The translations under genes and the position numbers were made by a program. A DNA stretch of 53,846 nt from a virus, in the IMG/VR virus record IMGVR_UViG_3300025112_000016, positions 1 to 53,846 of that record, one strand, 5' to 3'. The stretch's first letter is position 1; each line of letters opens with the position of its first letter. Below, in pieces: positions 38,457 through 47,956 of this stretch. The notes beneath the pieces are model-generated. The model made no database searches. It worked only from the letters and a program-made list of their open reading frames with translations, and was not told where the DNA came from.

Positions 38457-39090
38457 TAATGCACGAGTTGAACTAGATAGTTATGAATCACTCATTAAGA
38501 GTGCTCCCTTTGTTCCTGCCAATGTGGTTGAAATTGGTTCCCAAAATGGGTGGGATGCGGAAAGACTGGCAAATAAATTTAATATAGAAAACTCCGAAGT
38601 TTATATTATAGAAGCACATCCAGGTTTTTATCAATTTATCAAAACTCATTATCCTGATTATAACGTATTTAATTTGGCAGCCTCCAATGAAAATGATACC
38701 GTCATATTTAATGCTGGTAAGAACTTTGATGATGGAAGGTCTTCCTTTCTAGATAGGGATATATATGATTCGGATATCTTTACCAAGGTAAAAGTTAATA
38801 GCATAAGGATGGATAAATTAATTAAAGATAATAATATAAAACACATAGATATACTAAAAATAGATGTAGAAGGAGCCACGTATGAAGTGCTAGAAGGATT
38901 TGGTAATGAATTAAATATGGTTAAGTCTATACAATTAGAAGCTGAACTACAACCTTTATGGCCTGACGCTGTCTTGTGGGATGATATCAAAATATTCTTA
39001 GAAAAAAATAACTTTACTTGTTTCTGGACCCAAGATATAATAGGTCTTCAGATAGATTCCGTTTGGATAAATAATAAATATGAAATGTAA
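38443..39090 (+). CDS. FkbM-family methyltransferase
   Basis: 215 residues. VVEIGSQNGWDAERLANKF is SAM motif I, VYIIEAHPGFYQFIK the second motif, and SIRMDKLIKDNNIKHIDILKIDVEG the FkbM signature. Probably O-methylates a sugar made by the island. Confidence 0.85.
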   Translation: MGTSDNARVELDSYESLIKSAPFVPANVVEIGSQNGWDAERLANKFNIENSEVYIIEAHPGFYQFIKTHYPDYNVFNLAASNENDTVIFNAGKNFDDGRSSFLDRDIYDSDIFTKVKVNSIRMDKLIKDNNIKHIDILKIDVEGATYEVLEGFGNELNMVKSIQLEAELQPLWPDAVLWDDIKIFLEKNNFTCFWTQDIIGLQIDSVWINNKYEM

Positions 39091-40129
39091 AGTAGGGTCT
39101 GTAGTAGTAGCCACCAATCAAGGACTTGGATATCTAATGTTAGATTTCTTTAAGAACAAAGTTATAGATAAAGTATTACTACAAGAATCACCGTGGTTCA
39201 AATCTAATCCCGAATGGTATGGTAAAGACCAAGTAGATTTGACATCACAAGAAAATTTTCCATACACTTCCACCCTAACTTCCAAAGAAAAGAAAAGAGT
39301 TGTTAGATTTCTCAAATCTATCGATTTATTATTATTCTTTGAAACACCCTTTAATTATGAAATCATAAAGATAGCCAATGAAATGAATGTAAAGTGCATT
39401 CTAATACCTATGTATGAGTGTACACTTTATCCTATAGAAGTAGATGCATATATAGCACCATCATTGCTCGATTTACAATATTACAATCGACTCTATCCCA
39501 ACAAATTGAATAAGTTTATTAGAATTCCTGTTCCTAACGAAATAAAATGGAAAAGAAGAACACGAGCACGTACATTTGTACACAACAGTGGAAATGGTGG
39601 AGTATTGGGTCGTAATGGCACGGAAGAACTTATAGAAGCAATGGAATATGTCACATCCCCTATTGAATTAATCATAAGAAGTCAATCCAAAGATTATATA
39701 AATTACAATGATGACCATAGAATTAAAATAACAAAGAAACACATTCCATTTGCAGAGCTATGGGACAAAGGAGATGTATTTATTTTTCCTGAAAAATTCA
39801 ATGGTCTCTCTCTCCCTATACAAGAAGCTTATGCAAGTGGGCTTTTAATTATGTCTGGTAATAGATTTCCCTTTAATGCGTGGCTTCCTCCTGAAGCTCT
39901 CATTCCTGTTCAATCCTATGATACTATATCAATAGTAAATATACCCATCCAGAGAGCTATTTATAATCCACGAGATATAGCGACTACAATCGACCAGTGG
40001 TATAATAAAGATATAGAAGATTATTCTATCGGTGGTAGAGAATGGGGAAAACAAAGTTCTTGGGATGCTTTGCGAAATGAATATCAATCATTTTTTGAGG
40101 AGGTTATTAATGAAAATATCAATCATTAA
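39080..40129 (+). CDS. Glycosyltransferase, GT4-like
   Basis: 349 residues. Rossmann start (GSVVVATNQGLGYLMLDFF), middle ECTLYPIEVDAYIAPS, and FPEKFNGLSLPIQEAYASG in the donor-binding region where E-x7-E is expected. Overlaps neighbours at both ends. Confidence 0.7.
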   Translation: MKCKVGSVVVATNQGLGYLMLDFFKNKVIDKVLLQESPWFKSNPEWYGKDQVDLTSQENFPYTSTLTSKEKKRVVRFLKSIDLLLFFETPFNYEIIKIANEMNVKCILIPMYECTLYPIEVDAYIAPSLLDLQYYNRLYPNKLNKFIRIPVPNEIKWKRRTRARTFVHNSGNGGVLGRNGTEELIEAMEYVTSPIELIIRSQSKDYINYNDDHRIKITKKHIPFAELWDKGDVFIFPEKFNGLSLPIQEAYASGLLIMSGNRFPFNAWLPPEALIPVQSYDTISIVNIPIQRAIYNPRDIATTIDQWYNKDIEDYSIGGREWGKQSSWDALRNEYQSFFEEVINENINH

Positions 40130-40964
40130 ACCCCCTTCGGCTAATGTAGACCCGTGGATACCTGTTTTTAGAAAGAAAGGGGTAGAGGTCTTAGAAAATA
40201 TAGTCGCAGAAGATTGTGATTTTATGGTGTGTGCTTCTCATAGTCAAATCAATATATTAGAACATTTCCATTCGCTGTATCCCGAAATTCCTATTATTAA
40301 TTATAATTGGGACCTCTACGGATGGGTATGGAAACATCCACGGGGATATGATTGGACCAAATATGGTGAGTATCTAAAGAAAAGTAAAGAAATCTGGGTT
40401 CCTTCAGAAGAAGTTACATTAAGAACACAGGAATTCTTTGGACTTGGTACTCGATGTAAAATAATTAAATCATTCGCAAGATTTTTTGAATACGATGACA
40501 TAAAAGATGAAAAATATATTCTGCAAGCGATGAGGAATTACACTGCGGATAAAAACTATGGATGGTTAAGAAGAGCGTGTACTGAATTAGACATCCCTTT
40601 GTATGAAAGCCAACATACCCTATCTGAACCTGAATTTCAGAAAGTCATAGCACACTGTTCTTTCCTATGCACAGAGTATTATGAAGCTTCTACGGGTGGT
40701 CTTACTTTACTAGAAGGGTATAGACTAGGTAAACCAGTTGTGGTAAGTGACTCTATTTATATGGGGGCACGGGATTACTTCGGTGATAAAGCCATTTATT
40801 TTAAAGATGATAGTTATGAACACTTCAAACAAACCATTGAAGATACGTGGACCAACCCCCCCATTTTAGACCGCGATGAATGTGTAAAATTTACAAATCA
40901 GTATAATGTAGAAGATATGGTAGACGAAATGATAGAGAGGTTAGAATGTCTAAAGTCTTCATAG
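40110..40964 (+). CDS. Glycosyltransferase (GT-B)
   Basis: 284 residues from MKISIIKPPSANVDP; strong ribosome site GAGGAGGTTATTA inside the previous gene. EYYEASTGGLTLLEGYRLGKP is the donor-binding segment. N-terminal domain is shortened. Confidence 0.7.
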   Translation: MKISIIKPPSANVDPWIPVFRKKGVEVLENIVAEDCDFMVCASHSQINILEHFHSLYPEIPIINYNWDLYGWVWKHPRGYDWTKYGEYLKKSKEIWVPSEEVTLRTQEFFGLGTRCKIIKSFARFFEYDDIKDEKYILQAMRNYTADKNYGWLRRACTELDIPLYESQHTLSEPEFQKVIAHCSFLCTEYYEASTGGLTLLEGYRLGKPVVVSDSIYMGARDYFGDKAIYFKDDSYEHFKQTIEDTWTNPPILDRDECVKFTNQYNVEDMVDEMIERLECLKSS

Positions 40965-41551
40965 CTACTTCCAGACCCATAGGACAGAAGTGTATTGAAT
41001 GGGCAGAAAATAATATGCCTTATGGTTTTGAACTATGTGATACTATTGAAGAATCTGATATTGTTATATCAGTTTTATATGAAAAGTTATTTTCCCCAGA
41101 AATAATAAATCAAAAGAAGTGCTTTAATTTTCATCCCGGTTCATTACCGGAATACAGGGGGTCCGGTGCATTCAGTTGGGTAATAATAAACAATGAAAAG
41201 AAGTGTGGTATAACCCTACATCTTATAGATGATGGAATTGACGATGGTGATATCATAGAGATAAGGGAATTCTTAGTTACAAAAAATGACACTGCTTTAT
41301 CTTTATTTAACAGGGGAACAGAAGTTATATATAGAATGTTTACAGAATGGTTTGGGGATTTATTAGTGGGTAATTATACGGCAGTGAAACAGCCCTCGGA
41401 GAATAACAGATTGTTTTTAAGAAAGGATTTACACAAGGCAAAGAACTTATCAAGATTTATCAAGGCGTTTTATTTTCCTTCCAAAGAATCAGCATATTAT
41501 TATAATGCTATGGGACAAAAAATATACATTGACTACGATGCTTTTAAATAG
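40946..41551 (+). CDS. Formyltransferase (10-formyl-THF-dependent type)
   Basis: 201 residues. CFNFHPGSLPEYRGSGAFSW carries the catalytic Asn61 and His63, and HLIDDGIDDGDII the catalytic Asp (about 99). This core is shared by Met-tRNA and sugar N-formyltransferases. With an aminotransferase in the same island, an amino-sugar N-formyltransferase is the best reading. Archaea do not formylate initiator tRNA, which supports this. Confidence 0.85.
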   Translation: MSKVFIATSRPIGQKCIEWAENNMPYGFELCDTIEESDIVISVLYEKLFSPEIINQKKCFNFHPGSLPEYRGSGAFSWVIINNEKKCGITLHLIDDGIDDGDIIEIREFLVTKNDTALSLFNRGTEVIYRMFTEWFGDLLVGNYTAVKQPSENNRLFLRKDLHKAKNLSRFIKAFYFPSKESAYYYNAMGQKIYIDYDAFK

Positions 41552-41571
41552 AGAGATGGAGATATAAACCT

Positions 41572-42567
41572 ATGCCACGAAATATAAAAAATGCAGATGT
41601 GTGTGTGATAGGGGGAGCTGGTTTTTTAGGCTCACACCTAGTGGATTACCTAATAGATAAAAGAAAATGTAGAGTATTGGTATTAGACAATCTAATTACT
41701 GGTCTTAAGAAACATATCCACGAAAAAGCAGAGTTTATATGGTATGATATTAGAGATGATGAAAACACTTTATCAGATATATTAAAGAATCGTTCCATAA
41801 AGTATGTTTTTAATTATGCTGCAGAGCCTTACATTCCAGAATGTTTTGAAAGACCAATGCATTTCTTTGATATTAATGCAAATGCAGTGTTGAAGGTATT
41901 AAATGCTTGTCAAAAGGCTAACATCAAAGCATTATTACAAGTATCTTCTGCAGAAATATATGGTGATATGACTGGTAAAACTAAGGAAAGTGACCCAATA
42001 ACACCCCATTCTACTTACGGTGTTTCTAAGATGGCAGCTGATGGTCTTGTGCAGGTTCGATGGCGTGAAGCAGGGGTTCCTGCTATTGCTATGAGGCAAT
42101 TTAATTGTGTGGGTGAAAGGGAGACACACGCCTATGTCATCCCCGAAATTATTTCACAGTTATCTGAAATATTCGATTCGGGAAATTTGTTTCCCGATAA
42201 TGAAAAATTACCTATTCTTAAATTAGGAAACAATTCCTTTAGGGATTTCCAATACGCAGGTGACGCTGTTAGGATGGCGGTTGATTTGTTAGAGAACGGA
42301 GAGTTCGGAGAAGTTTACAATATGGGTAGTGAAGAGGGCGTACAGATTTATGATTTAGCAGAAATGATTGGAAAGGTAATGGGGTATAGGGGGGTTAACA
42401 TTGCCGTAGATAAGAAAAGGGTTAGACCTTGGGAAATTTGGCACTTACAATCAGATAATACAAAACTATATAGTGTTATTAAAACACGACCAGAAGTATC
42501 ATTGAAAGAAGCTCTCAAAAGAACTGTTGATTATTTCCATAATAATCAATGTCAGTGGGATTGGTAA
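41572..42567 (+). CDS. NAD-dependent sugar epimerase/dehydratase (SDR)
   Basis: 331 residues. GGAGFLG (14-20) binds NAD; Ser125/126, Tyr149 and Lys153 (STYGVSK) form the catalytic set. NSFRDFQYAGDAVRMAV is the usual late motif. Acts on a nucleotide-sugar, feeding the DegT aminotransferase. Confidence 0.9.
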   Translation: MPRNIKNADVCVIGGAGFLGSHLVDYLIDKRKCRVLVLDNLITGLKKHIHEKAEFIWYDIRDDENTLSDILKNRSIKYVFNYAAEPYIPECFERPMHFFDINANAVLKVLNACQKANIKALLQVSSAEIYGDMTGKTKESDPITPHSTYGVSKMAADGLVQVRWREAGVPAIAMRQFNCVGERETHAYVIPEIISQLSEIFDSGNLFPDNEKLPILKLGNNSFRDFQYAGDAVRMAVDLLENGEFGEVYNMGSEEGVQIYDLAEMIGKVMGYRGVNIAVDKKRVRPWEIWHLQSDNTKLYSVIKTRPEVSLKEALKRTVDYFHNNQCQWDW

Positions 42568-43094
42568 TGGGCGAAAAACGTAATCTCTATGACGACAAAG
42601 AATTCTGGGTAGGCCGAGTAAACGATGCAAAAGCACGACAAGACCCTTTTTATTCTATATACAAGTCTGGTCCTGTGGTGTGGGGTGAAATCATTAAGAA
42701 TAGATTGTCCATAATTGCAGAAAAGATACCAACAGGAAGTAGAGTATTAGATGCTGGTTGTGCATTTGGATGGCTTGCGACCGTTCTTCCTTATATGCAA
42801 GCGATAAAATATACAGGTATTGACCACACTCCCGCATTAATAGATTATGGAAAAGAACTTTATCCTAGAGTCAATCTAATTGAAGCGCCCTTACAAGAAC
42901 TTCCTTTCGATAATGATTCCTTTGATTGGGTTGTATGTTCTTGTGTTAAACACGGTATTGTTGAAAATGAAGAGAATGGTCTTATTGAAAAGGGACGATG
43001 GAAACAAATTGAATCTGAATTTATGAGAGTATCAGAAAATGCTATTGTCTGGCCCAGTTATTCAATGGACTATGAAATGGTTACAAGGAAATGA
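42567..43094 (+). CDS. Class I SAM methyltransferase
   Basis: 175 residues. RVLDAGCAFGWLATVLPYM is motif I, YTGIDHTPALIDYG motif II, FDNDSFDWVVCSCV motif IV. TAATG overlap with the epimerase gene. Likely sugar or lipid-carrier methylation. Confidence 0.85.
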   Translation: MGEKRNLYDDKEFWVGRVNDAKARQDPFYSIYKSGPVVWGEIIKNRLSIIAEKIPTGSRVLDAGCAFGWLATVLPYMQAIKYTGIDHTPALIDYGKELYPRVNLIEAPLQELPFDNDSFDWVVCSCVKHGIVENEENGLIEKGRWKQIESEFMRVSENAIVWPSYSMDYEMVTRK

Positions 43095-43095
43095 A

Positions 43096-44067
43096 ATGCA
43101 CTATTTAGAATTAGAAAAAGAATTTGCTAAATTTGTTGGAACCAAGGGATGTGTTACTGTTAATACAGGAACTGCAGCTCTTCATACTGCGCTGGAAGCA
43201 CTTAATTTACCACCTGATAGTAAGATATTAGTACCAGATTTTACTATGTATGCAACAGCTTTAGCTGTTTATTATGCTCGTCTACATCCTGTTTTCGTAG
43301 ATTGTGATGCTGATTTATTAATAGATTTAGATAAAGCAGAAAGCTTAATTGATGAAAGAACAAGGGTTCTAATGGTCACTCATATTTATGGAAGAATAGT
43401 TGATATGGATAGAGTAATGCAACTTGCCAAAAAATATAATTTAAGGGTTATAGAAGATGCGTGTGAAGCACACGGTGCTACGTGGAATGGTAAGCCTGTA
43501 GGGTCTTTTGATATAGGATGCTTTTCATTCTATAGAAATAAGATTGTTCACGGGGAAGAAGGGGGAGCTATCACTTCGGATGACACAGACCTTTTGAAAA
43601 TAGCTGCTGATATGAAATCTATGTCATTTGGGGAATCCCATAATTTTTTTCATTCACAGATAGGTTTTAATTATAGAATGACAAATTCACAGGCTGCGAT
43701 GATTTTAGATTCCCTCCACGAAGTGCGGGATAACTTAAAAAAACGCCAAGAAATAACAAGTAAATTCAATTCATTGTTTAATAAGAAATTTCAAATGCCT
43801 GATAATCGAGATGTAGTTTGGGTCTATGACCTTTACCATCCCCGTGCTGATACTGTAATTAAAAGACTTAAAGATGTTGGTATTATCGCTCGACATTCTT
43901 TTAAACCAATGTCATCAATGCCACTGTTCTCGTATCATAAAGTAAATGAAAATGCTTATCTAAAATCAAACGAAGTTTTTTATTTGGACATCGATGTCTC
44001 GTGGGATGACAAAACAATAACACAAATCTATGAAACAACAGCTACGATAATGGAGGAAGAATTGTGA
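43096..44067 (+). CDS. DegT/DnrJ/EryC1 sugar aminotransferase (PLP)
   Basis: 323 residues from MHYLELEKEF, one base after the previous stop. NTGTAALHTALEAL binds the PLP phosphate, IEDACEAHGA gives the ring-binding Asp121, FSFYRNKIVHGEEGG the Schiff-base Lys149. Converts a keto-sugar nucleotide to an amino sugar. Slightly short at the N-terminus for the family. Confidence 0.9.
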   Translation: MHYLELEKEFAKFVGTKGCVTVNTGTAALHTALEALNLPPDSKILVPDFTMYATALAVYYARLHPVFVDCDADLLIDLDKAESLIDERTRVLMVTHIYGRIVDMDRVMQLAKKYNLRVIEDACEAHGATWNGKPVGSFDIGCFSFYRNKIVHGEEGGAITSDDTDLLKIAADMKSMSFGESHNFFHSQIGFNYRMTNSQAAMILDSLHEVRDNLKKRQEITSKFNSLFNKKFQMPDNRDVVWVYDLYHPRADTVIKRLKDVGIIARHSFKPMSSMPLFSYHKVNENAYLKSNEVFYLDIDVSWDDKTITQIYETTATIMEEEL

Positions 44068-45029
44068 ATATAATTGAATATGCACGAAGCAATAGACCCT
44101 TTATGTGGTCTTACGAAGAATATTTATATTCCCGACTGGAACCAGTAGGTAATCCTTTCGTTAATAACTGTGAAGAATACTTGGGACGCAACACTTCTTA
44201 CTTTGTTTTTGAAGAAAAAGGTTCTAACTACGCAGTGATGTTAGAGGCATCTGATGGTGCAGGATTTAGAAAGGGATGCCACTGTGTAAAGAAGGAGGTA
44301 TGGCAAGAAATCTTAGATAGAAACGATGTCAAAGATTTTATAGTATTTAAAATGCAATGGGGTAAAGAAGATATTTTTAATCGATACTTTGCATTCCCAG
44401 ATAAAACCCATCCCCTTGGTTATTTTACTGACTATCCTATGCAAACATATCAATATAATGAACGCAACAAATATAATGCACTGTTAAAAAAGAAGGATAT
44501 TGATTTCTTCTGGGCAGGTACTGTAAATTATACTTTAGCAAAAGACAAGTGGCCTGAAGATATAGATATAAATTATTGGGCTAGTCGGTCACGCGTAGAA
44601 GGATACAAAGCACTAAAGAGGGTCGAGGAAAAACATCCAGAATGGAACATTGTTATCTCTGATAAACCTGCTTTTCCTAAACTAGAATACTTAGATTTAG
44701 TAATGCGTTCTAAAATCTGTTTAGAATTACCCGGCATAGGATGGTTCACGACACGATTCTTTGAAAACCTGATGTTAGGTAAATGTATAATGGGTAGAAG
44801 ATTACCCCATCGTTTACCATACGAATTAAAGGAAGATGTACATTACCTTTCGATAGGGGATGACTACGAAAATCTAGAAGAATGTATGAAAAAATACATA
44901 AATGATGGTGCCAAGATACTAGAGATAGAAAAGAATGTTAAAGATTTACAAGGATATTTAACTCACGAATATGCATATGATAAGATGACCGAACTTATAT
45001 ATAATATGGTGGTATCCTACAATTTATGA
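44064..45029 (+). CDS. Exostosin-like glycosyltransferase
   Basis: 321 residues, GTG start overlapping the previous stop. CLELPGIGWFTTRFFENLMLGKCIM resembles the exostosin/GT47 donor-binding region (S-x-x-C-L-x-P-x-G...R-x-x-E). The N-terminal half lacks recognised motifs. Confidence 0.6.
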   Translation: MNIIEYARSNRPFMWSYEEYLYSRLEPVGNPFVNNCEEYLGRNTSYFVFEEKGSNYAVMLEASDGAGFRKGCHCVKKEVWQEILDRNDVKDFIVFKMQWGKEDIFNRYFAFPDKTHPLGYFTDYPMQTYQYNERNKYNALLKKKDIDFFWAGTVNYTLAKDKWPEDIDINYWASRSRVEGYKALKRVEEKHPEWNIVISDKPAFPKLEYLDLVMRSKICLELPGIGWFTTRFFENLMLGKCIMGRRLPHRLPYELKEDVHYLSIGDDYENLEECMKKYINDGAKILEIEKNVKDLQGYLTHEYAYDKMTELIYNMVVSYNL

Positions 45030-45766
45030 AACTCTATCCACACGAAAAGATTGGAATACTGGGATACGGAGAAGTAGGACGGGCAGTTGCTCAATTCTAT
45101 GAAGAACCATTAATAAAAGATATAACACGAGAGGATGGATTATTTAACTTGGACGTCCTCAATGTTTGCATTCCTTTTGAAGATAAAGAAGGTTTTTGTA
45201 AGATAGTTATTGATGAAATAAAACAGAGTAAGGCATCTCTTACTATTATCCATTCGACGGTTTCGCCCGGTACAACCCGCTATATAAAGGAAAACATTCC
45301 CGAGGAATATGAAGTAGCCCATTCTCCAGTACGAGGCATTCATCCTTTCTTATACGAAGGGCTGAAAACATTTGTGAAATATGTCTCTTCACCTACCAAC
45401 AGGGGATTGGCTCACGCAATTGTTCATCTTCAATGTATTGGTTATAATGTTAAGCATATGGATAAACCTGAAACCTCTGAATTAGCCAAGTTATTAAGCA
45501 CTACCTATTATGGTATGTGTATTGCGTGGACTGGCGAAATGAAAAAGTTTTGTGATGAAGTAGGAGTTGATTTTAATGAAGCGGTAAGAATGTGGAATGA
45601 AACATACAATGAAGGATACACAGAATTAGGCCATCCTAATTTTGCAAGACCAATTCTATATTCTCCTGATGGACCCATTGGAGGTCACTGTGTAACATCT
45701 AATGCTAGGTTATTAGAAAAAATCAAAGACAGTACAGCGTTGGAATTGATTAAAGAATATTCCTAA
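45026..45766 (+). CDS. Shortened nucleotide-sugar dehydrogenase-like protein
   Basis: 246 residues. GILGYGEVGRAV (NAD loop, 13-18), IHSTVSPGTTRYI and SELAKLLSTTYYG match UDP-glucose/GDP-mannose dehydrogenases, and IGGHCV near the end carries the catalytic Cys222. The usual C-terminal third (sugar-nucleotide-binding domain) is absent. Either a minimal enzyme or a partial relic; catalytic residues look intact. Confidence 0.75.
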   Translation: MKLYPHEKIGILGYGEVGRAVAQFYEEPLIKDITREDGLFNLDVLNVCIPFEDKEGFCKIVIDEIKQSKASLTIIHSTVSPGTTRYIKENIPEEYEVAHSPVRGIHPFLYEGLKTFVKYVSSPTNRGLAHAIVHLQCIGYNVKHMDKPETSELAKLLSTTYYGMCIAWTGEMKKFCDEVGVDFNEAVRMWNETYNEGYTELGHPNFARPILYSPDGPIGGHCVTSNARLLEKIKDSTALELIKEYS

Positions 45767-45773
45767 CATTACC

Positions 45774-45781
45774 TTTAAGTA
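45774..45781 (+). promoter_or_regulatory. TATA-like box before ribonucleotide reductase
   Basis: TTACCTTTAAGTAG, element TTTAAGTA centred about 25 bases before ATG 45803; the consensus is weaker than elsewhere. Leaderless start likely. Confidence 0.45.
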
Positions 45782-45802
45782 GAAAGACACCTATAGATTT
45801 TT

Positions 45803-47671
45803 ATGTTCAAAAATACAGTCGCAGAATTCATTTATAAGAGGACTTACTCTCGCTGGATGGAAGAAAAGGGACGGCGTGAAGAATGGCCCGAAACCATAGA
45901 ACGATATATCACTTTTTTAAATTCAAAAATTGACGATATTCCTCCCAAGACTCTTCGAAAAATCAGACAGTATATGTTAGAATTTGCCGTGATGCCGTCG
46001 ATGAGGATGCTGTGGGCAGCTGGTGACGCAGCGGAAAAGGATAACACTTGTATCTACAATTGTTCATTCGCAAAAATCAATTGTATTGAAGCCTTTGCAG
46101 AGTGTCTTCACATCCTGATGTGTGGGACGGGTTTCGGTTTCTCAGTTACCCAAGAAGATGTGGACCAACTTCCCGAAGTACCGGAAGGTATACAATCAGG
46201 ACAGAACAAACCTAAAATTATTATTGATGATTCGCGAGAAGGATGGGCAGATTCAGTTAAGATTTTACTCACCCAACTATATGATAGACAGAATATTTAT
46301 TTTGATTATTCTGAACTTCGACCCGAGGGGGCACGATTGTCCACGATGGGAGGACGGTCATCAGGACCGCAACCACTTATCAAATTGCACGATTTCGTCA
46401 GGGAAACCCTTCATAACGCGCAAGGACGACAACTCACTACCGTAGAGGTTCACGATATCATTACTCAGATTGCAGAAATTGTGGTCTCGGGAGGAGTGCG
46501 TCGCAGCAGTGAAATCTCCTTATCTGATTTAGATGATGAAGAGATGCGTCACGCAAAGGACTGGCCTTTCCCTATTCGCAGGGCAATGGCAAATAATTCT
46601 GCTATTTATCTTCAACGGCCCGCTGCTCCTGATTTCTTAAAAGAATGGGGCGCCTTAGCAAAATCGGGCACCGGAGAACGGGGTCTCTTTAATTTAGAAG
46701 CTGCTCGAGCACGTGCTCCTGCTCGTAGATATGCACCGCTTATTGCTGGCACCAACCCTTGTGGTGAAATAATGTTACGTGATATGGAATTCTGTAACCT
46801 CTCAGAGGTAGTTGTAAGGGAAGATGATAACCTAGATACACTTCTTGATAAAGTAGAAACAGCTACTTGGATGGGTGTTTTGCAGTCCACTTTCGTAACC
46901 TTTCCTTATCTCCGGTCCAAATGGGCTAAAAATTGTGCCATAGAACGTCTTTTAGGGGTCAGTCTTACAGGTCAGATGGATAACCCCTCCTTGATGCACT
47001 CGGAGTGTTTAAAGGCCCTTAAAATGCGAGCAATACGCATTGCTCGTAAAGGTGCTACCCAGCTTGGCATAAACGTACCCGTAGCAGTTACCTGTGTTAA
47101 GCCTAGTGGTACTGTTTCTCAGCTAGTGGATTCTGCTAGCGGATGTCATCCTAGATATGCTAAGCATTATATACGGAGGTATCGAATCGCAGCCAGTGAC
47201 CCATTATTTAGGATGTTAAAAGATGTGGGTGTGCCGTGTAATCCTGAAAATGAACAGACTGCTAAGACAGCAACCACGTGGGTGTTCGAATTTCCAGTTC
47301 AATCACCCGAAGGGTGTATCACACGCAAAGATATTTCTGCACTAGAACAACTCAAACACTATAAAAATCTTCAGATAAACTGGTGTGAACATAATGCAAG
47401 TATGACAGTATATGTCAAAGACGAAGAATGGTTCGAGGTAGGGAACTGGGTCTATAAGAACTGGGATATCATCAATGGAGTATCTTTCCTACCCTTCGAT
47501 GGGGGACACTACGAATTGGCACCTTATGAGGAAATTGACCATTATACTTACGAAACCCTTATAAAGAAATTCCCCGATATTGATTATAGCAAGCTTTCCG
47601 AGTATGAGCTTCAGGACGAAACTGACGGTTCTCGGGAATATGCTTGCACATCGGACAAGTGTGATATTTAA
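45803..47671 (+). CDS. nrdJ: Class II (adenosylcobalamin) ribonucleotide reductase
   Basis: 622 residues. NPCGEI (Asn318, Cys320, Glu322) is the radical site, with TCIYNCSF (Cys87) and FCNLSEV (Cys331) as disulfide partners and an end motif ACTSDKC (Cys615, Cys620) as redox shuttle. The single-chain layout without beta subunit and with short N-terminus fits monomeric class II enzymes. Supplies dNTPs for viral replication, needing host B12. No intein or split. Confidence 0.95.
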   Translation: MFKNTVAEFIYKRTYSRWMEEKGRREEWPETIERYITFLNSKIDDIPPKTLRKIRQYMLEFAVMPSMRMLWAAGDAAEKDNTCIYNCSFAKINCIEAFAECLHILMCGTGFGFSVTQEDVDQLPEVPEGIQSGQNKPKIIIDDSREGWADSVKILLTQLYDRQNIYFDYSELRPEGARLSTMGGRSSGPQPLIKLHDFVRETLHNAQGRQLTTVEVHDIITQIAEIVVSGGVRRSSEISLSDLDDEEMRHAKDWPFPIRRAMANNSAIYLQRPAAPDFLKEWGALAKSGTGERGLFNLEAARARAPARRYAPLIAGTNPCGEIMLRDMEFCNLSEVVVREDDNLDTLLDKVETATWMGVLQSTFVTFPYLRSKWAKNCAIERLLGVSLTGQMDNPSLMHSECLKALKMRAIRIARKGATQLGINVPVAVTCVKPSGTVSQLVDSASGCHPRYAKHYIRRYRIAASDPLFRMLKDVGVPCNPENEQTAKTATTWVFEFPVQSPEGCITRKDISALEQLKHYKNLQINWCEHNASMTVYVKDEEWFEVGNWVYKNWDIINGVSFLPFDGGHYELAPYEEIDHYTYETLIKKFPDIDYSKLSEYELQDETDGSREYACTSDKCDI

Positions 47672-47956
47672 ATGGAAGAAGACGTAACTGGACAGCCTCG
47701 TAAAATGGGAAGATATGGTAATACCAATGGATGGCAAATGGATGCTCCCACCGCATTTACCTCAGTAGAAATAGATACTAGATATCTTGAAATAACAGGA
47801 CGTGAAAGATTTAAGTATGGTAGTTACACTCCCGGCGCTGGAGTTGTTTATAGAACACTTGTTCCTAACAACAGCGAATGTCAAGGAGCAGGACCTGGTG
47901 TAAGTCCCGGTCGTAAGATAGGGTCTTCTGATGCAGATTATCTAGCATCAACTTAA
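47672..47956 (+). CDS. Hypothetical 94-residue Gly/Tyr-rich protein
   Basis: MEEDVTGQPRKMGRYGNT; Gly-rich C-terminus (TPGAGVVYRTL; GAGPGVSPGRKIG). Begins right after the reductase stop and ends overlapping the convergent tail gene by 4 bases. Low-complexity tail might be structural. Unknown. Confidence 0.5.
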   Translation: MEEDVTGQPRKMGRYGNTNGWQMDAPTAFTSVEIDTRYLEITGRERFKYGSYTPGAGVVYRTLVPNNSECQGAGPGVSPGRKIGSSDADYLAST

